In this document: one piece after another, positions 1 to 8,911 of the stretch
Layout of the letters: each line of letters begins with the position of its first letter
How positions within the stretch are numbered: the first letter of the stretch is position 1
NCBI RefSeq assembly: GCF_014646095.1
Contig: NZ_BMMU01000018.1
Location: 1-62,325, forward strand
DNA length: 62,325 nucleotides
Direction of reading: 5' to 3'
From: Streptomyces lacrimifluminis
GTDB taxonomy: Bacteria; Actinomycetota; Actinomycetes; Streptomycetales; Streptomycetaceae
Translations under genes and position numbers: made by a program
The notes under the pieces: model-generated
Seen by the model: only the letters and a program-made list of their open reading frames with translations
Told to the model about the DNA's origin: nothing
The model's database searches: none

Positions 1-98
1 CGGCCGAGACCCGCTCGGTGCTCATCAGGTCGCTCACGATGCTGCACACCAAGCACGCCGATCGCCCTGCCCGCAAACACGGCAACCCCCCTCAGTGA
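1..98 (+). CDS. Acyl-CoA carboxylase beta (carboxyltransferase) subunit, 3' end only
   Basis: This is the last 31 codons of a gene that begins outside the window. The frame ends in a tail with LLHTKHADRPARK-type residues and a final HGNPPQ before TGA (96-98). I recognise this as the C-terminus of actinobacterial propionyl/acetyl-CoA carboxylase beta subunits, which transfer CO2 from biotin to acyl-CoA to make methylmalonyl- or malonyl-CoA. The accE-like gene that starts 11 bases later supports the call, because beta and epsilon subunits are usually adjacent in Streptomyces. Substrate preference cannot be judged from this fragment. Confidence 0.8.
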   Translation, partial: AETRSVLIRSLTMLHTKHADRPARKHGNPPQ

Positions 99-109
99 CG
101 GAGGTTCAC

Positions 110-292
110 ATGACGACTCCCGGACTGCGCATCGAAAAGGGCAAGGCCACCGTCGAGGAACTGGCCGCCCTCACCGTCCTGCTTCTCAGCCGCAGCGCTC
201 TCGCACTTCGCGTCGGCGGGCCCGACGGCTCGCACCCCACCTCCTGGCGTCCCCAGACCTTCGACGCTCCCCACAGCTGGCGAAAGCGGTGA
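110..292 (+). CDS. accE: Acyl-CoA carboxylase epsilon subunit
   Basis: This small 60-residue protein opens with a short strand followed by IEKGKATVEELAAL and an Ala/Leu-rich helix (TVLLLSR). That is the signature of the epsilon subunit that binds and activates the actinobacterial carboxyltransferase. The ATG at 110 is preceded by GGAGG (100-104) at good spacing; a GTG at 95 is in frame but overlaps the upstream stop and has no ribosome site. The C-terminus contains SWR and ends WRKR. Its position directly after a carboxylase beta-subunit end makes co-translation likely. Such small subunits are easily missed in automatic annotation. Confidence 0.8.
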   Translation: MTTPGLRIEKGKATVEELAALTVLLLSRSALALRVGGPDGSHPTSWRPQTFDAPHSWRKR

Positions 293-301
293 CGAGGGGG
301 C

Positions 302-432
302 CGGTTCGGTGGCGGGGTCCAGGGTGACGCCGAGCATGCCGTGACCGGTGGCCGCGCAGGCGTTGTCGTACCCGGGAAGCCGTCGATCACCGGAAGGTCC
401 GATGCCAAGCCTCGGACAGCCGGCGGTCAGGA
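302..432 (-). pseudogene. Remnant of a D-amino-acid dehydrogenase/glycine-oxidase-type FAD oxidoreductase C-terminus
   Basis: On the minus strand one frame reads PGYDNACAATGHGMLGVTL followed by DPATE. The neighbouring frame upstream reads SDLPVIDGFPG. Joined across a single frameshift near base 378, these give the typical DadA/ThiO-family C-terminal signature (a DxLPVIG segment, then PGYxNV, then ATGHGMLGVTLAPATG) that closes the FAD site. No matching N-terminal two thirds was found, and no start codon or ribosome site makes a complete gene. I therefore call a truncated, frameshifted relic. The rest of 293-776 holds only antisense-type open frames and nothing I can support. Confidence 0.5.
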
Positions 433-776
433 CGCCGAGCCGGACGCCCGCAGAGGCCAGGCGAAGCAGATGAGAGAGACGACGGCCGGCAGGGGGATGT
501 TCTTGAACGACCTGCGGGCCCAGCCGGACTGACCGGTGCCGCGCGACACGATCACCGCCTGGTGCGAGCGGGTTCAACCTCGTCCGGACGTCCGCCGCCC
601 CGCGTATCCACCGCAACACGTCGTCCACCGGCTGAACAGAACCGAGCAGCTCACCGGCCACCCGCTGCGCGAACACCGGACCGTCACGGCCCGGTGCCTC
701 GCCTGTCCGGCCGAAGAACCGGGCGAGGGCGCCACCCCCGACGAAGGGTGACGCCCTCGAACCCATGCTCCCGCAG

Positions 777-3700
777 CTATCCGGCGGACTCCCCCGCCGT
801 GGGCCGCCGCGAGGCCGCCATCGCCTCGTCGACGTCCGTCAGGGGACGCAGCCGGTAGGTGTACGCGTAGTCGCGGGCCGCGAACAGCTTGTACTCGTCG
901 TGGGTGTGAGCACCCCAGCTGTTGTCGCCGCCGACGCCCATCTGGCGGTGGCTCAGGCGCAGGACGACCTCGTCTCGCGGAGTGAGTTGGTAGTCGTGGC
1001 GGGCCCCGACCGACAGGTCCTCCGGCGTGAAGTGCGAGGCGTTGACCTCCAGCAGCGGCTCGGCGGAGACCAACAGGCCGGCGCCCTTGCGGTCCGTCAG
1101 GGCGATCCAGCGGACGTCGGTCTTGTTGCCGTTCTCCTGCGGGCGCAGATAGCCGCTCCACTGCCCGTCGACGGTGGCGGAGTAGAGGCCCACGTCGGTG
1201 GCGTTGTTGCGGTCCCAGTGGTTCTCCTCGGGACCGCGCCCGTAGTAGTGCAGCCTGTCCAGGCGGCCGGGCAGAAGGAGCAGGTTGCCGACCTCCGGGA
1301 TGTACGGCAGTGAACTCGCCCCCGGGTGCAGGGTGTTGTCGACCCTGATCTCACCGTTGCCGAAGACCGTGTAGGTGGTGGTGTACGTCGATGCCGGTGT
1401 CGTCGGCAGTGTGCCGGCGACCTTGATCTCGACGGCCCGGTCCCGCAGGGCGCGGACGCTCACGCCGGTCACCGCACGCCGGGCGCCCGCGTCGCGCCAG
1501 GTCTGGTTGCGGGTGTGCTGGCCGTTGCCCCGGTCGTTGTCGGTGGGGGCCCGCCAGAAGTTGGGGGTCGGCCCGGACTCGATCAGCTGGGCGCCGCCGG
1601 CCTTGTACGACGTGATCACGCCGGTCGCCTTGTCGACGGTGACCGAGAAGCCCTTGCCCCTGACGGTGACCGACGCGTCGCCGTCCTCGTGTCGGAGCGC
1701 CGGGACGCTGTTCAGGGGCCTGGGTGTGACGGCGGGGCTGCCCGCGTCGAGGGCGAGTTGCTGCCTGGCCACCTCGAAGCCGGCCTTGGCCCACTTCGTG
1801 CTCTCCCTGGTGGTGAAGGACAGTTGGAGGAAGTACTCCGCGCCCGGCGCCGGGTCGTCCGGCAGGTCGAAGGGCACGGTGATGTCCTTGGCGGTCAGGG
1901 GCGGGACGTCCAGCTGGGCGCGGGTGAGCTTTCCGCGCCGGACCACCCTTCCGTCGGCGACCAGTTCCCACCGACCGTCGAATTCGCGGAGGTTGGTGAA
2001 GAGGTACTCGTTGGTGAGGGTGACCGCGCCCGGCGTGGCACCCGAAGTGATCTGCACCGCCTGGTAGATCCGCTTGACCTCGGCGGACTTGCCGGTCAGC
2101 CCGCGGTCGGCGGTGATGATGCCGTCCCCGGCGAAGGCCCCGTCGTTGGGGTTGTCGCCCCAGTCGCCGCCGTAGGCGTAGAACGTCTTGTCCCGGGGCC
2201 GCTTCTCGGTGATGCCGACGGTGGCTGCGTCGAACCAGAACCGTACGCCGTCGTCGCCGGGGCCCCGGCTGTCGGAGGCCAGCTCGGTGGCGCTCAGCGC
2301 GCGGGCGTAGACGCGGGCCCGCCGGATGGTGCCGCTGAACTCCCGGGTGGGGTTGTCGATGTCGGTGGCCAGGGAGAGGGACGCGGTGTTGTTGCTGGGC
2401 CGCCGGGTGGTGGTCCTGGTGGCTCGCGCCACGCCGTCGACGTGGAGGGTCAGTGTGCCCGCCGCCGCGTCGAAGACACCGGCGACGTGGTGCTCCTTGC
2501 CGGTCCAGTCGTCGGGCAGCGTCCAGTACGCGCTGACCCACTGGCCGTCGCCGTAGATGAAGAACTCCAGGCCGCTGTCCGACTGCTTCAGGGCGTACTG
2601 GGTGTCGCCCTTGGCGATGACGGGCTGGTGGTAGCCGAGGAAGTGCGGGGTGATCCACGCCTCCAGCGTCAGGGACCCGGTGAGGTCGAGACGCTCGTCG
2701 CGGGCGAAGACGGTGCCGCCGGAGACGCCCTTGTCGCGGGTGAACGTGCCGGCGGGGGCGATGATCTCACCGTGGAGCGCGGCGGGCCCGGTCTCGGTCA
2801 GCAGCTTGCGCGTCGGGGTGGGCCAGCTCAGGGCCTGGTCGACGAAGTCCCAGATCCAGCCGCCCTGGAGGACGGGGTAGCGGCGGACGAGATCCCAGTA
2901 CTTCTTGAAGTTCCCGTTGGAGTTGCCCATGCCGTGGGAGTACTCGATCATCACGTACGGCCGGGTGTCGTTGGTGTCCTTCGCCCGTTGCTCGACGCGG
3001 GCGGGACTGTCGTACATCTCGGAGCGGATGTCGCTGATCCCGGGGCGGTCGTCGCCCTCGTACTGGATGACCCGGGTGGTGTCGTAGGAGCGGATCCAGT
3101 CGTACATGGCGTTGAACGTGGTGCCGCCGCCCGCCTCGTTGCCGAGCGACCAGATGACGACCGAGGCGTGGTTCTTGTCGCGGTGGACCATGTTCTGGGC
3201 GCGGGCCACGCACGCCGTGGTCCACTCGGAGTGGTTCCCGGGGTACTCACCCCGGACGCCATGGGTCTCGAGGTTGGTCTCGTCCACGAGGTAGAGGCCG
3301 TACTCGTCGGCGAGTTCCAGCCACAGCGGGTTGTTCGGGTAGTGCGAGGTGCGGACGGTGTTGATGTTGAGCCGTTTGATGATGCCGATGTCCTCGACCA
3401 TGTCCGCGCGGGTGAGGGCGGAGCCGTGGACGGGATGCATCTCATGCCGGTTGGTGCCCCGGAAGGAGACCGGCTTGCCGTTGATGCGCATCAGCCCGTC
3501 CTTCAGGGCGAACTCGCGCAGACCGACCCGGTGGGAGAGGGTCTCGGTCACTCGGCCGGCCGGGTCGCGCAGGCGGAGTACGGCGGTGTAGAGGTCGGGG
3601 TGTTCGGCCGACCACAGACGCGGTGCGGGAACGGCCTTCGCGGCCTGTACGGACTTCTCCTCGCCGGCGCCGAGCGCGACGGTCTGCTGGAGCGGGCGCG

Positions 3701-4682
3701 ACCAGACCGGGTGCCCGCCCGCGTCGTACAGCTGCGTCTCGACGGAGTACTGGCCGGCGCCCTTGCCGCCGTAGTCCCGCACGTTCGCGGTGACCGACAG
3801 CTCGGCCGCCGAGTAGTCGTCGCTCAGCGGGGTGTCGAGCCGGAAGTCGCGCAGCCGCACGGCGGGCGTCGAGTAGAGGTACACCGAGCGGAAGATGCCG
3901 CTCAGCCGGATCATGTCCTGGTCCTCCAGCCAGTCACCGTCGGAGTAGCGGTAGACCTCCACGGCTATCTGGTTGGTGCCGGACTTCAGGTGCGGCGTGA
4001 TGTCGTACTCGGAGGGGTCGTAGGAGTCCTCGTGATAGCCGACCAGCGTGCCGTTGATCCATACGTAGTGGGCCGACTTGACACCCTCGAAGTGCAGGAA
4101 CGTGCGTCGTCCCGACCAGTCGCGCGGGAGGGTGAAGGTGCGGCGGTACTGGCCCACGGGGTTGTGGCGGGTCGGGGCGACCGGCGGCTGCGCCTCCTCG
4201 CCCCGGCCGTTGGGACCCCACCAGGGGTAGTCGATGTTGACGTAGATCGGGCTGTCGTACCCGTGCAGCTGCCAGGCGGAGGGGACGGGGATGGTGTCCC
4301 AGGCACGGTCGTCGAGGTCGGTGCGGTAGAAGTCGGTGTCCCGGTCGTCGGGCCGGTCGACGTACGCGAACTTCCAGGTGCCGTCGAGGCTCTGCCGGTA
4401 CGGGGAGCGGGTGCGGTCGGCGGCGAGGGCCTGGGCGAGGGTCGCGTACGGCATCAGCGTGGTGTGCGCGGGTTCGGTGCCGACACGGAAGACGTCGATG
4501 TGGCCGTTCCACTCGGGGGTGGCGTCCGACGCGTCCGCGGCGGCGGCCCGGTGGGCGGCGGCCGGTCCGGACAGGGCGAGCGCGCCGAGGACGGCGGCTC
4601 CTCCCTCCAGGAGACGGCGGCGGCTGACGGCCTGCTGGGCGCGGACCGGCCCATCGGCGAGGGACTCGTGGGGGTGCGGCAT
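777..4682 (-). CDS. Tat-exported GH2 beta-galactosidase with inserted LamG/concanavalin-like domain
   Basis: This 1301-residue protein hydrolyses beta-galactosides outside the cell. A twin-arginine signal lies at residues 19-43 (SRRRLLEGG, hydrophobic stretch, Ala-rich cleavage region). A GH2 sugar-binding/jelly-roll domain covers about 75-275, an Ig-like domain about 285-390, and the TIM barrel about 392-620. The acid/base Glu is E516 in WSLGNEAGG and the nucleophile is E580 in VMIEYSHGMGNS. A LamG-like lectin module of about 150 residues (about 645-800) interrupts the chain before the C-terminal Ig-like and Bgal small-chain-like domains (DNDRGNG, WxGYLRPQENGN). Family members usually have about 1000-1050 residues, and the insert explains the extra length. 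The gene stands alone, so its inducer is not obvious. Confidence 0.9.
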   Translation of the reverse strand: MPHPHESLADGPVRAQQAVSRRRLLEGGAAVLGALALSGPAAAHRAAAADASDATPEWNGHIDVFRVGTEPAHTTLMPYATLAQALAADRTRSPYRQSLDGTWKFAYVDRPDDRDTDFYRTDLDDRAWDTIPVPSAWQLHGYDSPIYVNIDYPWWGPNGRGEEAQPPVAPTRHNPVGQYRRTFTLPRDWSGRRTFLHFEGVKSAHYVWINGTLVGYHEDSYDPSEYDITPHLKSGTNQIAVEVYRYSDGDWLEDQDMIRLSGIFRSVYLYSTPAVRLRDFRLDTPLSDDYSAAELSVTANVRDYGGKGAGQYSVETQLYDAGGHPVWSRPLQQTVALGAGEEKSVQAAKAVPAPRLWSAEHPDLYTAVLRLRDPAGRVTETLSHRVGLREFALKDGLMRINGKPVSFRGTNRHEMHPVHGSALTRADMVEDIGIIKRLNINTVRTSHYPNNPLWLELADEYGLYLVDETNLETHGVRGEYPGNHSEWTTACVARAQNMVHRDKNHASVVIWSLGNEAGGGTTFNAMYDWIRSYDTTRVIQYEGDDRPGISDIRSEMYDSPARVEQRAKDTNDTRPYVMIEYSHGMGNSNGNFKKYWDLVRRYPVLQGGWIWDFVDQALSWPTPTRKLLTETGPAALHGEIIAPAGTFTRDKGVSGGTVFARDERLDLTGSLTLEAWITPHFLGYHQPVIAKGDTQYALKQSDSGLEFFIYGDGQWVSAYWTLPDDWTGKEHHVAGVFDAAAGTLTLHVDGVARATRTTTRRPSNNTASLSLATDIDNPTREFSGTIRRARVYARALSATELASDSRGPGDDGVRFWFDAATVGITEKRPRDKTFYAYGGDWGDNPNDGAFAGDGIITADRGLTGKSAEVKRIYQAVQITSGATPGAVTLTNEYLFTNLREFDGRWELVADGRVVRRGKLTRAQLDVPPLTAKDITVPFDLPDDPAPGAEYFLQLSFTTRESTKWAKAGFEVARQQLALDAGSPAVTPRPLNSVPALRHEDGDASVTVRGKGFSVTVDKATGVITSYKAGGAQLIESGPTPNFWRAPTDNDRGNGQHTRNQTWRDAGARRAVTGVSVRALRDRAVEIKVAGTLPTTPASTYTTTYTVFGNGEIRVDNTLHPGASSLPYIPEVGNLLLLPGRLDRLHYYGRGPEENHWDRNNATDVGLYSATVDGQWSGYLRPQENGNKTDVRWIALTDRKGAGLLVSAEPLLEVNASHFTPEDLSVGARHDYQLTPRDEVVLRLSHRQMGVGGDNSWGAHTHDEYKLFAARDYAYTYRLRPLTDVDEAMAASRRPTAGESAG

Positions 4683-4739
4683 GACCGTGGCCTTCCTCGG
4701 TACGACAGTGCGCTGTACGGACTGAGGGCGCGTCAGATC

Positions 4740-4759
4740 TTGTTCGTTACTGTTGACAA
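4740..4759 (-). promoter_or_regulatory. Possible regulatory dyad upstream of the GH2 gene
   Basis: A TTGT/ACAA-bounded sequence (TTGTTCGTTACTGTTGACAA) lies 58-77 bases upstream of the beta-galactosidase start, in a locally AT-rich patch of an otherwise GC-rich 264-base gap (4683-4946). LacI-type sugar regulators often bind sites of this general layout. The symmetry is imperfect and I assign no regulator. The rest of the gap shows nothing recognisable. Confidence 0.25.
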
Positions 4760-4990
4760 ACCGACCCGGAATCCGGCAGCGCTGTGGTCATCGGTGGCGG
4801 CTCAATCCACCTGGGCGGTGCGGGAGTTGCTGTTGGGTCAGCGCACAACTGCTGGTGACAGTGGGAGCTGCCGAGCCAGGCTCACCCTAGGACTCCGAAC
4901 GCAGCCGAAGCAAGAATCTTGTCTGACTCTGTTGGATCCTGATGGCTCAGCTCGCACCTCCTCCTCCCGGCGGCCCCGCACTCCCCCTCG

Positions 4991-6314
4991 TCAGGCGGGA
5001 GCGTCCCACAGCACGTGCAGGGCGGACGGCTTGCGGAAGACCAGGCCCCCGCACAGCGGCGGGGTGGTCCGGGTCCAGGCGCAGTCCGGGCAGGCGTTCG
5101 AGGAGGCGGTGGAGGGCGATGCGGGCTCGAGGCGGGCGAGGCGCTCGGCGAGGCAGTGGTGGGGTCCGTGGGCGAAGGCCAGTTGGAGGCGGGCGTTCTC
5201 GCGGCGGACGTCGAACCGGTCGGGGTCGGGGAAGACGGCGAGGTGGCGGTTGGCGCCGGTCAGCGAGACGGTGACCAGATCGCCGCGGCGGATCGCGGCC
5301 GGGCCGAGGACGGTTGTCCCGGGTGGCGTAGCGGTCCACGACGGCGGCGCCGGGTTCGAGGCCCGGTGACTCTCGATCGCGCCGTCCAGGAGGTCCACGT
5401 CGTCCCGGACGAGGGTGAGTTGGGCGGGGTGCCGGAACAGGTGCAGCAGCGCGTTGGTGATCATCGCCTCGGTGGTCTCGATGCCCCCGAACATCAGGAC
5501 GGCGACATTGGACGCCACCTCGGGCACGGTCGGCCGTCCGGCGGCGGAGACGAGGAGCGAGGCGGTCTCCCGGCCCGGGGCCCGCCGTGTGGCCGGCGGT
5601 GATGTCGGAGACCGACCGCACGATGGCGTCGTACCAGGCGAGCACCGTGTCCGCGGTGGTACCGGTGAGGCCGAGAGCCTCGGTCACGACGGCGACCGCG
5701 AGGGGCCGGCGAAGGCGCGTCGCAGGTCGGCGGCGCCGGTGGGTGGGAGTGCGCTGATGAGCCGGCCCGTCTCGCTTTCGATGCGGGCGGTGAAGCCCTC
5801 CCGTACCGCCCTCGGGCGGAAGGGCGCGTTGAAGGGTTCGCGGTGGCGGGTGTGCTGGTCGCCGTCGGGGGAGAGCATGCTGGGGCAGACGACCTGGGCG
5901 GTGGAGAAGCGGGGGTCGTCGACGGTGAAGGTCGAACGGCCGTACGTCGGGGTGGACTTGGCCGGGAGTAGGCCAACCCGCGTGCCTGGGCTGCGGAGGC
6001 GCGCGGCCCGAGCGTCGGCAGCGGCCGGGAGGCGGCGAGCGGTCGTCCCGCGCGTTCCACGGGGCCGGGGTCCGCGAGCAGGGGTCCGCGAGCAGGGGGG
6101 CGAGCTGCCGCAGGTTGTCGATCTCGGCCCGGACGGCTTGCCGGTACGGGTTGTTCGACCGTTCCTCCGGGTCCGCACCGGCGGGGGCGACCTCCCGCAG
6201 ATGTCTGCGCAACACCGGATACCAGTCGAAGCCGAGGGCCACCGCGAACCCCGTCACCGACGGCCGGCTGACACCGGCCAGGTGGGCCGGCTCCACGCTC
6301 GACAGGAAGGGCAC
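4991..6314 (-). pseudogene. Cytochrome P450 pseudogene with many frameshifts
   Basis: Recognisable P450 pieces occur in order on the minus strand but in different frames. A VDDPRFS-type segment followed by the C-helix region with MLSPDGDQHTRHREPF lies near 5950-5850. An LAVAVVTEALGL segment lies near 5690. The I-helix with LMFGGIETTEAMI lies near 5490. The heme-binding loop FAHGPHHCLAERLARLE, with its Cys ligand, lies near 5170-5120. Restoring a continuous protein needs at least six frame changes, for example near 5700, 5590, 5370, 5310, 5120 and 5040. The 6060-6314 section has good codon use but no homology I recognise. The flanking genes are intact, so random sequencing error is an unlikely cause. 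Confidence 0.75.
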
Positions 6315-6465
6315 GTCGCCGCCTGCCGGACCGGACGGTGCGCGATACGGCGCTGTGCCGGGTGAGCCGACGTCCCTCGAAGAGCTGGCCGCCGTGCGGA
6401 GGAACCGGCCCGGGCGGCCATGTCGGGGCCGGCGCCGTCGCGCATCCGCGCCCCGGGGCGGTCGT

Positions 6466-6533
6466 GTTCGGTCCCCTCTCCCCTGCTCGGCGTGCCGGGC
6501 GGGAGAGAGGGCGGGCGGGGTGTGCGACCGAAC
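6466..6533 (-). terminator. Long imperfect hairpin after the betaine transporter operon
   Basis: Eight-base perfect outer arms GTTCGGTC (6466-6473) and GACCGAAC (6526-6533) enclose a second, imperfect GC-rich stem (about 6474-6490 against 6495-6513). The hairpin begins five bases beyond the stop of the substrate-binding protein gene, where a terminator for the minus-strand operon is expected. Confidence 0.55.
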
Positions 6534-6537
6534 GAGG

Positions 6538-7479
6538 TCAGCTCACGAGACCGGTGCTCGTCAGCCACTCCTTGGCGACGGTGCTGGAGTCCTCCTTGTC
6601 GTTGACGAGCTTCTTCATCATCTCCAGCAGGTCCTCGGTGGTGAGCTTCGCGGAGAGGGCGTTGAGCGCCGCCTTGGCCGTGTCGTTGACCGCCGACTTG
6701 TAGACCAGGGGCGTGACGTTCTGCGAGGAGAAGAGGTTCTTCGGGTCCTCCAGGACCACCAGCTTGTCCTCGACGATGGCGGGGTCGGTGGTGTAGAGGT
6801 TGGCGGCCTGCACGTCGTTCGACTTGAGCAGCTTCACCAGGGTGGTCTGGGCGCCCGCGTCCAGCGGCTGGAACTTCCCGAACTCGACGCCGTAGACCGT
6901 CTTCAGGCCGACTCCGCCCTGGGTGCGGGTCTTGAACTCCGAACCGGCCCCGATCGTCATGTCCTTGGCGACCGGCTTGAGGTCGGCGAGGGTCCTGAGC
7001 TTGTACTTGGCGGCGGTCTCGGCGGTGACGGTCACCGAGTCCTTGTCCTCGGCCGCGGCGGAGTCGAGGATCTCCACCGTCGAGGGGAGCTTCGCCTTCA
7101 GCTCGGCGTTGACCTGCTCCGTGCTGGTCGCGGTGCTGTTCTTGTCGACGGCCACCGACAGCAGGGCGCCGTTGTACTCCGGGAAGACACCGATGCCGCC
7201 CTTGACGACCTGGTCGTAGTAGACCTCGCGGGCGCCGATGTCGAACTTCCGGGTCACCTTCAGGCCCTTGGCCTCCAGGGCCTGGGCGTAGATCTCGCCG
7301 AGCAGCTGGTTCTCGGGGAAGTTCGCCGAGCCGACGACGATGGATTTCCCGCTGCCGCCGCTGTCACCCGTCAGCGGATTGCTGTCGCTGTCGTCACCTC
7401 CGCCACAGGCGGTGAGCGAGAGTGCGGCGATCAGGCCGAACGCGGCGCCGCGGTGGATGCCTCGGGTGGTGCTGCTCAT
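6538..7479 (-). CDS. Betaine/osmoprotectant-type ABC transporter substrate-binding lipoprotein
   Basis: This 313-residue lipoprotein has a signal peptide ending in the lipobox LTAC with Cys25. It then shows the OpuAC/ProX-type fold: VVGSANFPENQLLGEIYAQ near residues 48-66, and the VFPEYNGALL segment near 97-106. In this family aromatic residues form a cage for quaternary ammonium groups. It is the last gene of an operon with two permeases and an ATPase. Known relatives bind glycine betaine, choline, carnitine or, in EgtU-type proteins, ergothioneine; the sequence alone does not tell which. The divergent lyase operon next door makes a catabolic role, rather than osmoprotection, worth considering. 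Confidence 0.85.
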   Translation of the reverse strand: MSSTTRGIHRGAAFGLIAALSLTACGGGDDSDSNPLTGDSGGSGKSIVVGSANFPENQLLGEIYAQALEAKGLKVTRKFDIGAREVYYDQVVKGGIGVFPEYNGALLSVAVDKNSTATSTEQVNAELKAKLPSTVEILDSAAAEDKDSVTVTAETAAKYKLRTLADLKPVAKDMTIGAGSEFKTRTQGGVGLKTVYGVEFGKFQPLDAGAQTTLVKLLKSNDVQAANLYTTDPAIVEDKLVVLEDPKNLFSSQNVTPLVYKSAVNDTAKAALNALSAKLTTEDLLEMMKKLVNDKEDSSTVAKEWLTSTGLVS

Positions 7480-7559
7480 GGGTTTTCCTTTCTCGGAGCC
7501 CGGAGGCTCGGACGATCATGGATTCAAATGAATCGAAGGGCACAAAAGGTTCGAAAAGT

Positions 7560-8249
7560 TCAGGACTTGGAGGGCGAGACCCTGAGGCCGGGTGAGACGA
7601 CGGCGCGCCGCAGCGCGGTGAAGGCGACCTGGACGACAAGGGCCAGGACGACGACGACGGTCGAGCCGCCGATGACGAGCTCGTAGTCGTTGCGGGAGAG
7701 CCCGTCGACGATGAAGCGGCCGAGGCCGCCGAGACCGGGGTAGGCGGCCACGGTCGCGGTGGCCACGACCTGGATCGCGGCAACCCTGAGCCCGAGGAGG
7801 ATAAGTGGCAGGGCCATCGGCACCTCCACCCGCGCCAGGACCTCCCACTCGGTCATACCGACCCCACGCGCCGCGTCCCTGGTGGCGGGATCCACGCCCC
7901 GCACGCCCTCGAACGTGTTGATGAGGATCGGCGGGACCGCGAGGGCGACCAGGGCGACCAGCACGGGCGTCGTGCTGAGCCCCGCGAGGGTGACGACGAG
8001 AACGACCAGACCGAAGGTGGGGACGGCCCGCGCCAGGTTCGCCACGCTGGCCACGGCGAACGCCCCCCGGCCGGTGTGGCCGACGAGCAGCCCGAGGGTC
8101 AGCCCGATAACGGCGGCGAACAGCAGGGACAGACCGCTGTAGGTGAGGTGTTCGAGGAGCCGATGGGGGATGCCGTCGTCGCCGTGCCACTGCTTCGAGG
8201 ACGTCAGCCAGTCCCCCACGAGCCGGATCTGGTTCAGGAAGTCGTTCAT
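7560..8249 (-). CDS. Betaine-type ABC transporter permease (second)
   Basis: This 229-residue inner-membrane permease has about five or six hydrophobic segments and the EAA-type cytoplasmic loop DAARGVGMTEWEVLARVEVP, which docks on the ATPase, at about residues 130-150. The ATG at 8249 overlaps the stop of the first permease by four bases (ATGA), showing translational coupling. It pairs with the next-upstream permease to form the transmembrane pore. An 80-base gap with an AT-rich stretch separates it from the lipoprotein gene, which may allow separate control of binding-protein levels. Confidence 0.88.
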   Translation of the reverse strand: MNDFLNQIRLVGDWLTSSKQWHGDDGIPHRLLEHLTYSGLSLLFAAVIGLTLGLLVGHTGRGAFAVASVANLARAVPTFGLVVLVVTLAGLSTTPVLVALVALAVPPILINTFEGVRGVDPATRDAARGVGMTEWEVLARVEVPMALPLILLGLRVAAIQVVATATVAAYPGLGGLGRFIVDGLSRNDYELVIGGSTVVVVLALVVQVAFTALRRAVVSPGLRVSPSKS

Positions 8250-8911
8250 GACGCCGTCACCTTGTTCCGGGACCAGGGGGTCAGCAGCCGCTGCGCGAGC
8301 ACCAGCAGCGCGTCGGTGGCGAGTGCGAGCAGCATGATCAGCACGATCGCGGTGATGATCGGGGTCGGGAAGTCGAGTTGGAGACCACGGGTGATGTAGT
8401 ACCCGAGGCCGCCCTGTCCGATCAGCTGCCCCACCGCGACCAGGCTGATGGACGACACGGCCGCGACACGTACACCGGCGATCACGACGGGTACGGCGAT
8501 CGGCAGTTCGACCTGGACGACACGCCGTATGGCGCCGAATCCCATCGCGGTGGCCGCGAGCCGGACCGGTTCGGGGACCGAGGCCAGCCCGTCCACGACG
8601 TTGGGCACCAGCACCGACAGCGTATAGATCGTCAGCGGGATCATCACCGTGCGTTCGGTGAGCCCCGTGTAGCGGACGAAGATCATGAACAGGGCCAGCG
8701 ACGGGATCGAGTACAGGATGTTGGCCACGGTCAGCACCGGTGGGTAAAGCCAGCGATAGCGGTGGCACAGGATGCCGAGCGGTACCGAGATGATCAGCCC
8801 GAACAGCACCGGCAGGAGACCGAGTCTCAGATGGATTCCGGTGTAGTCGGCCAGTTCAGCGGCGTGATCGCCGATCCACTGCCACCGGATGAGCGGCTCG
8901 CCGTCACTCAT
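8246..8911 (-). CDS. Betaine-type ABC transporter permease (first)
   Basis: This 221-residue membrane protein has an N-terminal periplasmic stretch, then about five transmembrane helices beginning LGLLPVLFGLIISVPLG. Its EAA loop lies around RLAATAMGFGAIRRVVQVELP. It ends with a helix rich in Leu/Ala before TPWSRN. It matches the OpuCB/OpuCD-type permease family. The ATG at 8911 overlaps the ATPase stop by four bases. Two different short permeases, rather than one homodimeric permease, is the usual OpuC/OsmVXYW layout. Confidence 0.88.
   Translation of the reverse strand: MSDGEPLIRWQWIGDHAAELADYTGIHLRLGLLPVLFGLIISVPLGILCHRYRWLYPPVLTVANILYSIPSLALFMIFVRYTGLTERTVMIPLTIYTLSVLVPNVVDGLASVPEPVRLAATAMGFGAIRRVVQVELPIAVPVVIAGVRVAAVSSISLVAVGQLIGQGGLGYYITRGLQLDFPTPIITAIVLIMLLALATDALLVLAQRLLTPWSRNKVTAS

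Noticed and set aside
1326..5369. A 1347-codon plus-strand open frame opposite the beta-galactosidase
   Set aside because: It is the mirror frame of a high-GC gene: Gly/Val/Arg/Asp-rich, without motifs, while the minus strand has a complete Tat signal and GH2 catalytic residues.
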